Below are positions 1 through 8,413 of a stretch of 17,470 nucleotides of DNA, one piece after another. This DNA is from Tannerellaceae bacterium (GTDB lineage Bacteria; Bacteroidota; Bacteroidia; Bacteroidales; Tannerellaceae): positions 1 to 17,470 of the forward strand of contig JAIRYL010000198.1 of assembly GCA_031267775.1 (NCBI GenBank), in the 5' to 3' direction. The notes under the pieces are model-generated. The model worked only from the letters and a program-made list of their open reading frames with translations. It was not told the DNA's origin and did no database searches. The stretch's first letter is position 1. Every line of letters starts with the position of its first letter. A program made the position numbers and the translations under genes.

Positions 1-5
1 TACAA

Positions 6-37
6 TTTGTGAGATTAAAAGATTAAATCTAATTTTG
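6..37 (+). promoter_or_regulatory. Predicted tig promoter (Bacteroidetes type)
   Basis: TTTG at 6-9 and TAATTTTG at 30-37 match the Bacteroidetes -33 (TTTG) and -7 (TAnnTTTG) elements, with 20 nt between them. This would place the transcription start near 44 and leave a leader of roughly 40 nt before the tig ATG at 82. The match to consensus is seen in the sequence; promoter activity is inferred. Confidence 0.6.
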
Positions 38-81
38 CAGCCTAAAATTCGATATTATAACAAATTAATAAATCATCAGGA

Positions 82-1449
82 ATGAATATTTCACTCAAAA
101 GCAATGATGATGCCATACGTGGCGTTCTGAAATTAGAAGTGGTAAAGGCTGATTATGTGAATCAGGTAGAGAAAGCTTTACGTGGTTTTCGGCAAAAAAC
201 GAATATTTCCGGTTTTCGTAAAGGAATGGCGCCAATGGGAATGATTAAGAAAATGTATGGAAAATCTGTATTGGCCGACGAAGTAAATAAAATTGTTTCT
301 GAAAGCATATTTAAATACATAAGTGAGAATGATTTGAATATTTTAGGCGAACCCTTACCCAATGAAACAGAACAGAAGGAGATAGATTTTGATACTCAGG
401 AGGATTTTGAATTTAATTTTGATGTAGCCTTTGCGCCTGAATTTAATATTGATTTAGATAAACAGGATGAACTGCCGTATTACCAGATAACGATAGGCGA
501 TGAACTGCTTGAAAAGCAAATAGACTCTTATCGTGAGAGTTATGGAACATATAGCGATACGGACGAGATTGTAGAGGAAAAGGACTTGTTAAAAGGCGTC
601 GTTACGGAGTTGGAAAACGGATTGCCCAAAGAAGGCGGTATAGTAGTTGAAGAAGCTGTTTTGTCGCCTATGTATATTAAGGATGAAGATGAAAAGAAGA
701 AGTTTATCGAAGCTAAGAAAAATGACGTAGTCGCCTTCAATCTTGTTAAAGCTTACGATGGATCCGAAGCGGAGATAGCTTCTTTCCTGAAAATAGAGAA
801 ATCAAATGTTGCCGATATGACAAGTGATTTTACTTTTGAAATAAAAGAAGTCACTCATCACCAGAAAGCTGAAATGAATCAGGAATTCTTCGACAAAGTA
901 TTTGGAGAAGGAAACGTCACAACAGAAGAAGCATTCAAAAATAAAGTAAAAGAATCTATCAGTGGGCAATTTATTCCCCAGAGTGATTATAAATTCCTGT
1001 TTGACGCCCGTAAATTATTACTGGAAAAGGCTGGAGACGTGAGTTTTGCCGATGATTTGCTGAAACGTTGGATGGTTTTGGGAGAAAAAAGAACAGCCGA
1101 AAAGCTGGAAGAAGATTATCCTCAGATTGTAGAAGACTTGAAATACCAATTGATAAAAGAAAGTCTTATGAAAAAGAACGATATTGGGATTGAGGATGAA
1201 GATATACGACTATTGGGAAGGCGCGTTGCCCAATCTCAATTTGCACAATATGGCATGTATTCTGTTCCTGAAAACATATTAGACAACTATTTGAAGGATA
1301 TGTTAAAAGACAAGCAGGCGCGTCAGAACATAGTAAACCGCGTCGTTGATGAAAAATTGATGATTTGGCTGAAAGGTAACGTCAAATTGGATATTAAAGA
1401 AGTTTCTTTTGATGATTTTAATAAACTATTTAGCGATGAAAAGCAATAA
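82..1449 (+). CDS. tig: Trigger factor, ribosome-associated chaperone
   Basis: 455-residue trigger factor, which binds the ribosome near the polypeptide exit tunnel and shields nascent chains in the cytoplasm. The N-terminal ribosome-binding domain carries the signature loop GFRKGMAP at residues 44-51, matching the family GFRxGxxP motif. A diverged FKBP-like prolyl isomerase insert follows at about residues 160-250, then the helical C-terminal chaperone region, rich in Lys and Glu. Length is normal for the family. The ATG at 82 is preceded by AGG only 2 nt away, so Shine-Dalgarno support is weak, as is usual in Bacteroidetes. It lies directly upstream of clpP-clpX, an arrangement seen in many bacteria, but a separate promoter before clpP suggests it can be transcribed alone. 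Whether the isomerase insert is catalytically active cannot be judged here. Confidence 0.96.
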   Translation: MNISLKSNDDAIRGVLKLEVVKADYVNQVEKALRGFRQKTNISGFRKGMAPMGMIKKMYGKSVLADEVNKIVSESIFKYISENDLNILGEPLPNETEQKEIDFDTQEDFEFNFDVAFAPEFNIDLDKQDELPYYQITIGDELLEKQIDSYRESYGTYSDTDEIVEEKDLLKGVVTELENGLPKEGGIVVEEAVLSPMYIKDEDEKKKFIEAKKNDVVAFNLVKAYDGSEAEIASFLKIEKSNVADMTSDFTFEIKEVTHHQKAEMNQEFFDKVFGEGNVTTEEAFKNKVKESISGQFIPQSDYKFLFDARKLLLEKAGDVSFADDLLKRWMVLGEKRTAEKLEEDYPQIVEDLKYQLIKESLMKKNDIGIEDEDIRLLGRRVAQSQFAQYGMYSVPENILDNYLKDMLKDKQARQNIVNRVVDEKLMIWLKGNVKLDIKEVSFDDFNKLFSDEKQ

Positions 1450-1525
1450 ATAAGACTAATAAAATACTGAATAACAGCAGAAAGGGATTTCTATCCAAAA
1501 AAAGCGTCTACGGATTACAAATTAA

Positions 1526-1557
1526 TTGTTTCTTTCAGAAATTTATTTATAACTTTG
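1526..1557 (+). promoter_or_regulatory. Predicted clpP promoter (Bacteroidetes type)
   Basis: TTG at 1526-1528 and TAACTTTG at 1550-1557 match the Bacteroidetes -33 and -7 elements with 21 nt between them. Transcription would begin near 1564, giving a leader of about 74 nt before the clpP ATG at 1638. The hairpin at 1571-1600 then falls inside this leader. The consensus match is direct; function is inferred. Confidence 0.6.
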
Positions 1558-1570
1558 TTATCCGTTTTTT

Positions 1571-1600
1571 ACATAAAGGAGGGAAATCCCTTCTTTATGT
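1571..1600 (+). promoter_or_regulatory. Strong hairpin between tig and clpP (leader structure or tig terminator)
   Basis: ACATAAAG at 1571-1578 pairs perfectly with CTTTATGT at 1593-1600. The stem continues through a G-T pair and AGGG/CCCT around a 4-nt AAAT loop, giving about 13 bp in total. The sequence after it (CTTTATAATA) is only a weak T-tract, so it is a poor intrinsic terminator. It lies just downstream of the predicted clpP promoter, so it could be a 5' leader structure affecting stability or translation of the clp mRNA, and could also mark the 3' end of tig transcripts. Confidence 0.6.
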
Positions 1601-1637
1601 CTTTATAATACAGAATAATAATTAAGACTTTTAAGCA

Positions 1638-2300
1638 ATGGAAGATTTTAAAAAGTATGCTACAAAGCATTTGAGAATGAACGGTAATGCATTAGACAGC
1701 TACATAAATATAACAAGCGACTATATTTCGCCAACTATTATTGAAGAACGTCAGTTGAATGTAGCCCAAATGGATGTATTTTCCCGATTGATGATGGATC
1801 GTATCATTTTTTTGGGGACTCAGGTAAACGACTATACGGCTAATGTAATCCAGGCGCAGTTATTATACTTAGACTCAAGCGATCCGGGAAAGGATATATC
1901 TATATATCTAAACTCTCCGGGGGGATCTGTTTATGCCGGATATGGTATCTATGATACCATGCAGTTCATTGGTTCGGACGTATCTACTATTTGTACCGGT
2001 ATAGCCGCGTCTATGGCTTCTGTGTTGCTGGTGGCCGGAACAAAAGGAAAACGTTTTGCGTTACCCCATTCACGCGTGATGATTCATCAACCGATGAGTG
2101 GAACGCAAGGACAGGCCTCGGACATGGAGATCGCAGTTCGTGAAGTAATTAAGGTAAAGAAAGAACTTTATACAATCATAGCAAACCATTCGGGACAGCC
2201 TTACGAAAAAGTTGAAAAAGACGGAGATCGCGATTATTGGTTGGATTCGGCAGAGGCAAAAGAATACGGGATGATTGACGACGTATTAACACGTAAATAA
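1638..2300 (+). CDS. clpP: ATP-dependent Clp protease proteolytic subunit ClpP
   Basis: 220-residue serine peptidase subunit that forms the tetradecameric chamber of ClpXP in the cytoplasm and degrades substrates unfolded and fed in by ClpX. The catalytic triad is visible: Ser125 in GIAASMAS, His150 in MIHQP, and Asp199 in GDRDY. The Ser-to-His and Ser-to-Asp distances (25 and 74 residues) equal those of E. coli ClpP. The oxyanion-region glycines are in NSPGGSVYAG (residues 92-101). The segment before the core is about 14 residues longer than in E. coli, consistent with a propeptide removed during maturation. The start has no clear Shine-Dalgarno site. clpX follows after 24 nt, so the pair is almost certainly co-transcribed. 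Confidence 0.97.
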   Translation: MEDFKKYATKHLRMNGNALDSYINITSDYISPTIIEERQLNVAQMDVFSRLMMDRIIFLGTQVNDYTANVIQAQLLYLDSSDPGKDISIYLNSPGGSVYAGYGIYDTMQFIGSDVSTICTGIAASMASVLLVAGTKGKRFALPHSRVMIHQPMSGTQGQASDMEIAVREVIKVKKELYTIIANHSGQPYEKVEKDGDRDYWLDSAEAKEYGMIDDVLTRK

Positions 2301-2324
2301 AACAGAAACGAGTTAGATTTTCAT

Positions 2325-3554
2325 ATGGCAAAATCAGGTGAAATATGTACTTTCTGCGGAAGAAGCAGTCGTGATGTTAATATACTTATAAACGGTATTT
2401 CCGGCGCTATCTGTGATGATTGTGTACAACAAGCTTACGAAATAGTGCAGGAACAGGCGCCTTCCCGTAGGAGTTCTTTTGGATTAAACCAAAAGGAACT
2501 TCCTAAGCCGGAAGATATAAAGAACTTTTTAGATCAGTATGTAATAGGGCAGGATGAAGCCAAACGTTATCTTTCCGTGTCTGTTTACAACCATTATAAA
2601 CGTTTACTGCAAAAGATAACGACAGATGATGTAGAGATTGAAAAGTCGAATATTATCATGGTGGGAGCTACCGGTACAGGTAAAACGTTATTGGCGCGTA
2701 CGATTGCCAAACTACTTCAGGTACCGTTCTCTATCGTTGACGCTACCGTATTGACGGAAGCGGGATATGTAGGAGAAGATATAGAAAGTATTCTGACGCG
2801 CTTGCTTCAGGCTGCAGATTATGATGTAGGAGCTGCGCAGCGTGGAATTGTATTTATTGATGAGATAGATAAAATCGCCCGAAAAAGCGATAATCCTTCT
2901 ATTACCCGCGACGTAAGCGGAGAGGGCGTTCAACAGGGCCTGTTGAAATTACTGGAAGGTTCAATTGTGAATGTGCCTCCCCAGGGCGGACGTAAGCATC
3001 CCGAACAAAAAATGATTGCCGTAGATACTAAAAATATTTTGTTTATTTGCGGAGGCGCGTTTGACGGAATAGAAAAGAAAATTGCTCAGCGTTTAAATAC
3101 GCGCGTAGTAGGTTATGCTGCTAATAAAGAGTCGAATTTAGTCGACAGGAATAATTTATTGCAATATATTACGCCTACCGATCTGAAAGCGTTTGGATTG
3201 ATCCCGGAAATTATAGGGCGTCTTCCCATTCTTTCCTATTTGAACCCTTTAGACAGGAAAACGCTCCGTAGTATCTTAACCGAGCCGAAAAATTCAATAA
3301 TCAAACAATATGTAAAACTGTTTGAAATGGATGGGATTAAATTGACGTTTGATGAAGACGTATTTGAATTTATTGTAGACAAAGCGTTGGAATTCAAACT
3401 GGGAGCCCGTGGTTTACGCTCTATTGTCGAAGCTATTATGATGGAAGCGATGTATAGTATGCCTTCACAGAATATAAAGAAACTCCATGTAACGCTGGTA
3501 TATGCGCAGGATAAATTTGAAAAATCAGACAGAAACCGTTTGTTAATTGCATAG
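2325..3554 (+). CDS. clpX: ATP-dependent Clp protease ATP-binding subunit ClpX
   Basis: 409-residue AAA+ unfoldase, the hexameric partner of ClpP. The N-terminal zinc-binding domain has four cysteines in C-x2-C ... C-x2-C spacing (C8, C11, C30, C33). Walker A is GATGTGKT at residues 114-121, Walker B is IVFIDE at 175-180, the pore-1 loop is GYVG at 147-150, and the RKH loop is at 223-225. The ClpP-docking tripeptide is VGY at 262-264, which fits the [LIV]-G-[aromatic] form of the E. coli IGF loop. The sensor-2 region GARGLR lies near residue 358. All working parts appear intact and the length is normal. recQ follows after 27 nt with no terminator visible, so clpP, clpX and recQ probably form one transcript. 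Confidence 0.97.
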   Translation: MAKSGEICTFCGRSSRDVNILINGISGAICDDCVQQAYEIVQEQAPSRRSSFGLNQKELPKPEDIKNFLDQYVIGQDEAKRYLSVSVYNHYKRLLQKITTDDVEIEKSNIIMVGATGTGKTLLARTIAKLLQVPFSIVDATVLTEAGYVGEDIESILTRLLQAADYDVGAAQRGIVFIDEIDKIARKSDNPSITRDVSGEGVQQGLLKLLEGSIVNVPPQGGRKHPEQKMIAVDTKNILFICGGAFDGIEKKIAQRLNTRVVGYAANKESNLVDRNNLLQYITPTDLKAFGLIPEIIGRLPILSYLNPLDRKTLRSILTEPKNSIIKQYVKLFEMDGIKLTFDEDVFEFIVDKALEFKLGARGLRSIVEAIMMEAMYSMPSQNIKKLHVTLVYAQDKFEKSDRNRLLIA

Positions 3555-3581
3555 CGTTTAATACAGTCTATTTTTTAAAAT

Positions 3582-5759
3582 ATGAAAAAGGATAATCTAA
3601 CTGAAAAACTGAAAATACACTTTGGATTTGACACTTTTAAAGGAACGCAGAAGGCTATTATTGAAAACGTGTTGGATGGGAACGATACCTTTGTATTGAT
3701 GCCTACGGGGGGTGGAAAGTCGTTATGCTATCAGCTACCCTCGCTCTTGATGGAAGGGACGGCAATTGTTATTTCTCCATTAATTGCTTTGATGAAAAAC
3801 CAGGTCGACGCTATGAGAAATTTCAGCGAAGATGATGGGGTTGCGCATTTTTTAAATTCTTCTTTGAATAAATCGGCGGTAGACTTGGTAAAAGAAGATC
3901 TTTTAAGCAGACGTACGAAACTTTTATATGTAGCGCCCGAATCGCTCACTAAGGAAGAAAATATTGACTTCTTACGCCAGATTAATATTTCGTTTTACGC
4001 TGTGGATGAAGCGCATTGTATTTCGGAATGGGGGCATGATTTCCGCCCGGAATATCGGCGTATCCGTCCGATAATAAATGAAATAGGCAAACGGCCCTTG
4101 ATTGCCCTGACGGCTACGGCAACCCCAAAGGTGCAACATGATATCCAGAAGAATCTTGGAATGATTGATGCAACTGTGTTTAAATCGTCATTCAATCGTT
4201 CGAATCTTTATTATGAGATCCGTCAGAAAGGAAACGATGTAGACAGAGAGATAATAAAGTATATGAAGGCTAATGAAGGTAAGTCTGGTATCGTTTATTG
4301 TTTAAGCCGGAAGAAAGTTGAAGAGTTTGCCGATATATTGAAAGCAAATGGTATAAAAGCGTTATCATACCATGCCGGGATGGATTCGCAGCAGCGCACG
4401 ATCAACCAAGACGCATTTCTTATGGAAGAAGCGGATGTGATTGTTGCAACAATTGCTTTTGGAATGGGTATTGACAAACCGGATGTACGCTATGTTATTC
4501 ATTATGACATACCTAAAAGTCTTGAAGGCTACTATCAGGAAACGGGAAGATCCGGACGTGATGGCGGAGAAGGACAATGTATCGCTTTTTATGCCTATAA
4601 AGACCTTCAAAAACTGGAGAAATTTATGCAAGGGAAACCTGTTGCCGAGCAAGAAATTGGAAAGCAACTACTCCTTGAAACAGCCGCCTACGCCGAAACG
4701 GCCATGTGCCGGAGAAAGGTTTTATTACACTATTTTGGAGAAGAATTTACTGAAGATAACTGTGGAAATTGTGATAATTGTTTGAATCCTAAAAAGCAAG
4801 TGGAAGCGAAAGATTTGTTGAGCGCCGTACTTGAAGTTGTAAGCACGCTAAAAGAAAAATTTAAAACAGAGTACATAATTAATGTTTTATTGGGTAACGA
4901 AACTTCCGAAATCCAATCGTATAAGCATAATGAGTTGGAAGTTTTCGGGTCAGGCCAGGATGAAGATGAAAAGACTTGGAACGCAGTAGTAAGACAAGCT
5001 CTTATTGCAGGCTATCTAACGAAAGATATTGAAAATTATGGCTTGTTAAAGATAACCGAAAAGGGGAAGGGATTCATGAATAAATCCGAATCGTTCAAAA
5101 TTATTAAAGATAATGAATTTGAAGAAGATGAAGAAGATGTGCTTGTACGCGGAGGAGCTACATGCGCCGTAGACCCTATACTTTATTCTATGATGAAAGA
5201 TCTTCGCAAGAAGCTTTCTAAACGACTGGAGGTGCCTCCGTTTGTTATTTTCCAGGATCCTTCTTTGGAAGCGATGGCGACAACTTACCCTGTTACTTTG
5301 GAGGAACTGCAAAATATACCGGGCGTTGGCGCCGGAAAAGCCAAACGGTATGGAGAAGAGTTTGTTACGCTAATCCGTAAACATGTAGAAGAAAATGAAA
5401 TAGAACGTCCCGAAGATTTACGTGTCCGGACGGTTGCCAATAAATCTAAACTCAAAGTCTGGATTGTTCAGAGCATTGACAGAAAAGTTGCATTGGATGA
5501 TATTGCGCTGACAAAAGGGTTGGAATTTACAGAATTGCTGGATGAAATTGAAGCGATCGTTTATTCCGGTACGCGTATAAACATTGACTATTTCCTGAAC
5601 GATATCCTGGACGAAGACCATATTGAAGACATCTATGAGTATTTTAAAGATTCTGAAACGGATGATTTGGAAGAAGCGATAGAAGAACTGGGCAGCGATT
5701 ATACGGAAGAGGAAATACGCTTGGTCCGCATCAAGTTCCTTTCGGAAATGGGAAACTAA
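3582..5759 (+). CDS. recQ: ATP-dependent DNA helicase RecQ
   Basis: 725-residue 3'-5' superfamily-2 DNA helicase acting in recombinational repair and replication-fork processing. Walker A is in PTGGGKS (residues 41-47), the DEAH box is D142-H145 and runs into the RecQ-specific aromatic-rich loop HCISEWGHDFR, and motif VI is QETGRSGRDG near 319-328. The RecQ C-terminal zinc site has C376, C394, C397 and C400, followed by a winged-helix region. An HRDC domain occupies about 533-605 and includes the helix-hairpin-helix-like IPGVGAGKAKRYG. A further 115 or so residues, acidic and helical, resemble the helix-turn-helix tail seen on many Bacteroidetes RecQ proteins. E. coli RecQ is about 610 residues, so the tail explains the extra length. 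It is probably co-transcribed with clpPX. Confidence 0.96.
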   Translation: MKKDNLTEKLKIHFGFDTFKGTQKAIIENVLDGNDTFVLMPTGGGKSLCYQLPSLLMEGTAIVISPLIALMKNQVDAMRNFSEDDGVAHFLNSSLNKSAVDLVKEDLLSRRTKLLYVAPESLTKEENIDFLRQINISFYAVDEAHCISEWGHDFRPEYRRIRPIINEIGKRPLIALTATATPKVQHDIQKNLGMIDATVFKSSFNRSNLYYEIRQKGNDVDREIIKYMKANEGKSGIVYCLSRKKVEEFADILKANGIKALSYHAGMDSQQRTINQDAFLMEEADVIVATIAFGMGIDKPDVRYVIHYDIPKSLEGYYQETGRSGRDGGEGQCIAFYAYKDLQKLEKFMQGKPVAEQEIGKQLLLETAAYAETAMCRRKVLLHYFGEEFTEDNCGNCDNCLNPKKQVEAKDLLSAVLEVVSTLKEKFKTEYIINVLLGNETSEIQSYKHNELEVFGSGQDEDEKTWNAVVRQALIAGYLTKDIENYGLLKITEKGKGFMNKSESFKIIKDNEFEEDEEDVLVRGGATCAVDPILYSMMKDLRKKLSKRLEVPPFVIFQDPSLEAMATTYPVTLEELQNIPGVGAGKAKRYGEEFVTLIRKHVEENEIERPEDLRVRTVANKSKLKVWIVQSIDRKVALDDIALTKGLEFTELLDEIEAIVYSGTRINIDYFLNDILDEDHIEDIYEYFKDSETDDLEEAIEELGSDYTEEEIRLVRIKFLSEMGN

Positions 5760-5897
5760 ATGGGCGTTTATAAATTATCTTTTTATCCGTAAATAGTGGC
5801 GTCGCATATTAAAAAAAGATGAAACAGACAGGGGTTATATACTTTTTTAATGAGTATTTCGTTTGTATAATGATATTTTGTAATGTAATTGTGTGAT

Positions 5898-7520
5898 ATG
5901 GAAAAACAATTCTTAATGAAGAAGATACTGATTTTATTATTTGTATTCGTTTGTTTTGCAGTAAAGGCTCAGTTGCCTGAAGACTCTGTTATAATGACAG
6001 TAGCAGGTAAACAAATTTCGCTTGCAGAGTTTGAATTTATAGCTAAGAAGAATAATGAAGTAGACTTCTCTAATGAGAAAGCATTGGAAGAATATATTGA
6101 GTTGTTTAAAAACTTTAAACTAAAAGTAGCTGAAGCTGAGAGTTTAGATATTGATAAATTAGGCGTATTCGTTAATGAATTATCCGGTTATGAAGCTCAG
6201 TTAAGAATGAGTTATTTATTTGACAATAAAGGAGAAGAAGAGGTTGTTCGCGTTTTGTATGACAGAGCGAAAGAATATATAGAGCTAAGTCAAATTGTAA
6301 TTCCGATCTCGCTTCCGCAATATCTGACTAAAGATACGGTTGAACCCTATAAACAAGCCATGCAGGTTTATGAACGAATTAAAAAGGGCGAAGATTTTGA
6401 TCGGGTTGGAAAAGAAGTTTATGAAGAATATCTGAATTGTCGTAATAGTAAAGATGCAAATAAAGCATGCTTTCAGGCAATTTATGAAAATATACCCTGT
6501 TTCCGAATATTGCAGAAATCAAAAGTTTTTGAAGAAAAAGCATATTCAATGAAAACGGGTGAAGTTTCTTTACCTGTACGGTCTGCAGAAGGGTATCATT
6601 TGATTAAAATAAAAGACAGGAAAAAATATCCGGAATTACGCCGGGCGTTTTATATTGGCCTTGCTTTTGAAAATGATTCGATAACCCGTACAAAAGAAGA
6701 AGTCCAAAAAATAGCGAAAGAAGTGTACCAAAAAGCGTTAGCCGGTGAAGATTTTTCATTATTAGCGCAAAAATATTCCTCAGATAAAAGTAATAGCGAC
6801 GGTATGTTGCCTCCTGTGAAACCCGGAGAGTTAACGAAACCTCTGGAGGAAATCGTTTATTCTTTATCAACTCCGGGCGAAGTATCAAAACCTTATATGA
6901 CAGAACATGGTTGCCATATATTTAAATTGGCGGAAATCATTCCTAATCCATCTTTTGAAGATGAAAAAGAGAGCTTGCGGACGACTATACGGCGAGACGA
7001 TCGCAATTTTGATTTGTTCAGGGCTTTTGACGAGCGTTTGAAAAAAGAATATAACTATACGTTTTATCCGGAAGCATATACTGAATTGGAAAAATTGGCA
7101 GAAAACTATTTTCCAAGTAGCAACGAGTTTTTTGATAAAGCTGTGGATATGAAGCAAACATTAGCCGTTATTAATGGAATAGATTTTCCCCAAGCCGAGT
7201 TTGCCTATTACATGAATCGTTTTCCATATTCCACAAAGCCGTATGCCGGCGATTTCATGAAAGAGGTGTACGACCTTTTTGTCAGGGATATAGTAACAAC
7301 GTTGGAAAAAGAGAATATGGAAGTAAAACATCCTGAAATTCCTTATTTGATTCAGGAATACCGGGATGGAATGTTATTGTTTGAAATTAGCAATTTAAAG
7401 GTTTGGAGTCATCCTGTTGAAGAACAAGCCGCTTTAGAAAAAAAATGGATTAAGGAACTAAACGAAAAGTACCCGGTAAAAATTAATCGGAAGTTGCTGG
7501 AAAAACTAAAAAATAAGTGA
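5898..7520 (+). CDS. Periplasmic SurA/PpiC-type peptidyl-prolyl isomerase, first of three
   Basis: About 540 residues, secreted. The ATG at 5898 gives a short extra N-terminus before a classic signal peptide; the ATG at 5916 (MKKILILLFVFVCFAVKAQ) is an equally good start, and a TTG at 5889 in the same frame is less likely. Cleavage is expected after AVKA. An N-terminal SurA-like chaperone region (about residues 28-115) is followed by a degenerate parvulin-like region (about 125-240, ending in EGYHLIKI) and a clearer parvulin domain (about 248-347, with the pattern GEDFSLLAQKYSSD ... GEVSKPYMTEHGCHIFKL). The first region has three cysteines ten residues apart (C181, C191, C201 counted from 5898). 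The predicted role is folding or chaperoning outer-membrane proteins in the periplasm. It is separated from recQ by about 140 nt and heads the envelope gene run. Confidence 0.88.
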   Translation: MEKQFLMKKILILLFVFVCFAVKAQLPEDSVIMTVAGKQISLAEFEFIAKKNNEVDFSNEKALEEYIELFKNFKLKVAEAESLDIDKLGVFVNELSGYEAQLRMSYLFDNKGEEEVVRVLYDRAKEYIELSQIVIPISLPQYLTKDTVEPYKQAMQVYERIKKGEDFDRVGKEVYEEYLNCRNSKDANKACFQAIYENIPCFRILQKSKVFEEKAYSMKTGEVSLPVRSAEGYHLIKIKDRKKYPELRRAFYIGLAFENDSITRTKEEVQKIAKEVYQKALAGEDFSLLAQKYSSDKSNSDGMLPPVKPGELTKPLEEIVYSLSTPGEVSKPYMTEHGCHIFKLAEIIPNPSFEDEKESLRTTIRRDDRNFDLFRAFDERLKKEYNYTFYPEAYTELEKLAENYFPSSNEFFDKAVDMKQTLAVINGIDFPQAEFAYYMNRFPYSTKPYAGDFMKEVYDLFVRDIVTTLEKENMEVKHPEIPYLIQEYRDGMLLFEISNLKVWSHPVEEQAALEKKWIKELNEKYPVKINRKLLEKLKNK

Positions 7521-7530
7521 AGGAGTAAAG

Positions 7531-8403
7531 ATGAGAAATAGCGTCATCTTTTTTATATTCGTCTTTTTGTATTGTTCGTGTAGGAAAACGCAAACAATTG
7601 ATGACGTTGATGTTGTAGTAGCAGTAAAAGGCAGGGTTCTTTACCGTACTGAAATATCGTCGTTAATTCCCCGGGGAACATCTTCTGCCGATAGTTTGCT
7701 TATTGCCGAAAACTATGTAAAGAAGTGGATTAAGGATGCTTTGGTATATGACGTCGCTTTACGTAATTTAGGGAATGAAAAAGAAGAGATAGAGAGATTA
7801 GTGGATGATTATCGTTATTCGCTTTATCGATACCGTTATCAGGAACAATTGATATGGGAGAGGCTTTCTGCTAATATCAGGGAAAGCGATAAGCTTAATT
7901 ACTATGACGAAAATCAGAATAAGTTTGTTTTGGATAAAGGTTTAATAAAAGGATTATTCCTTAAAATACCGGTTGACGCTCCCGGATTATCTGATGTAAA
8001 AAACTGGTATAAATCAAGTTCGGAAGAATCGTTAGAGAAAATTGAGAAGTATAGCGTACAAAATGCGAATAATTATGATTACTTTTACGACAGGTGGATT
8101 GATTTTGACGAAGTGATGAGTAATATCCCTGCTCATATATCAGACGCCAACCAGTTTTTAAGGAATAATAAAACGTTGGAAGTAACCGATAGCAACTTTT
8201 GTTATCTGTTAAATATTAAAGAGTATATTCCTGTTGGACATGTAGCGCCTTATGATTATGCAGAAACGCGGATTGTAGAGATGTTGATCAACCAACGGAA
8301 AATGGATTTTTTGAGGAACTTCGAAAACGAATTGTACAATGATGCAATCAAAAGTGGAGAAGTTGTTTTTGGAAAAGAATCACAAGAAATTACTAATGAA
8401 TGA
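7531..8403 (+). CDS. SurA-N-like chaperone, probable lipoprotein
   Basis: 290-residue exported protein. A hydrophobic N-terminus ends in the sequence YCSC at residues 14-17, so Cys17 is the likely lipidated residue; the lipobox is loose, as is common in Bacteroidetes. The rest resembles the N-terminal chaperone domain of SurA-type proteins (VVVAVKGRVLYRTEIS near residue 31, then charged helices to about 130). I do not recognise the motifs of an active parvulin domain in the C-terminal half, so it may be a chaperone without isomerase activity. It sits 10 nt after one SurA-type gene and abuts another, which supports a joint role in envelope protein folding. It could also be annotated simply as a hypothetical or peptidyl-prolyl isomerase family protein. 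Confidence 0.7.
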   Translation: MRNSVIFFIFVFLYCSCRKTQTIDDVDVVVAVKGRVLYRTEISSLIPRGTSSADSLLIAENYVKKWIKDALVYDVALRNLGNEKEEIERLVDDYRYSLYRYRYQEQLIWERLSANIRESDKLNYYDENQNKFVLDKGLIKGLFLKIPVDAPGLSDVKNWYKSSSEESLEKIEKYSVQNANNYDYFYDRWIDFDEVMSNIPAHISDANQFLRNNKTLEVTDSNFCYLLNIKEYIPVGHVAPYDYAETRIVEMLINQRKMDFLRNFENELYNDAIKSGEVVFGKESQEITNE

Positions 8404-8413
8404 AAGAAATGTG

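Noticed and set aside
4441..4785. 114-residue + strand open frame inside recQ
   Set aside because: It overlaps the recQ helicase motif region in another frame and has no family features; recQ explains the sequence fully.
5838..5880. Promoter elements before the first SurA-type gene
   Set aside because: TACTTTTT and ATATTTTG each miss the TAnnTTTG consensus by one base and no -33 element sits at the right distance, so no promoter is claimed.
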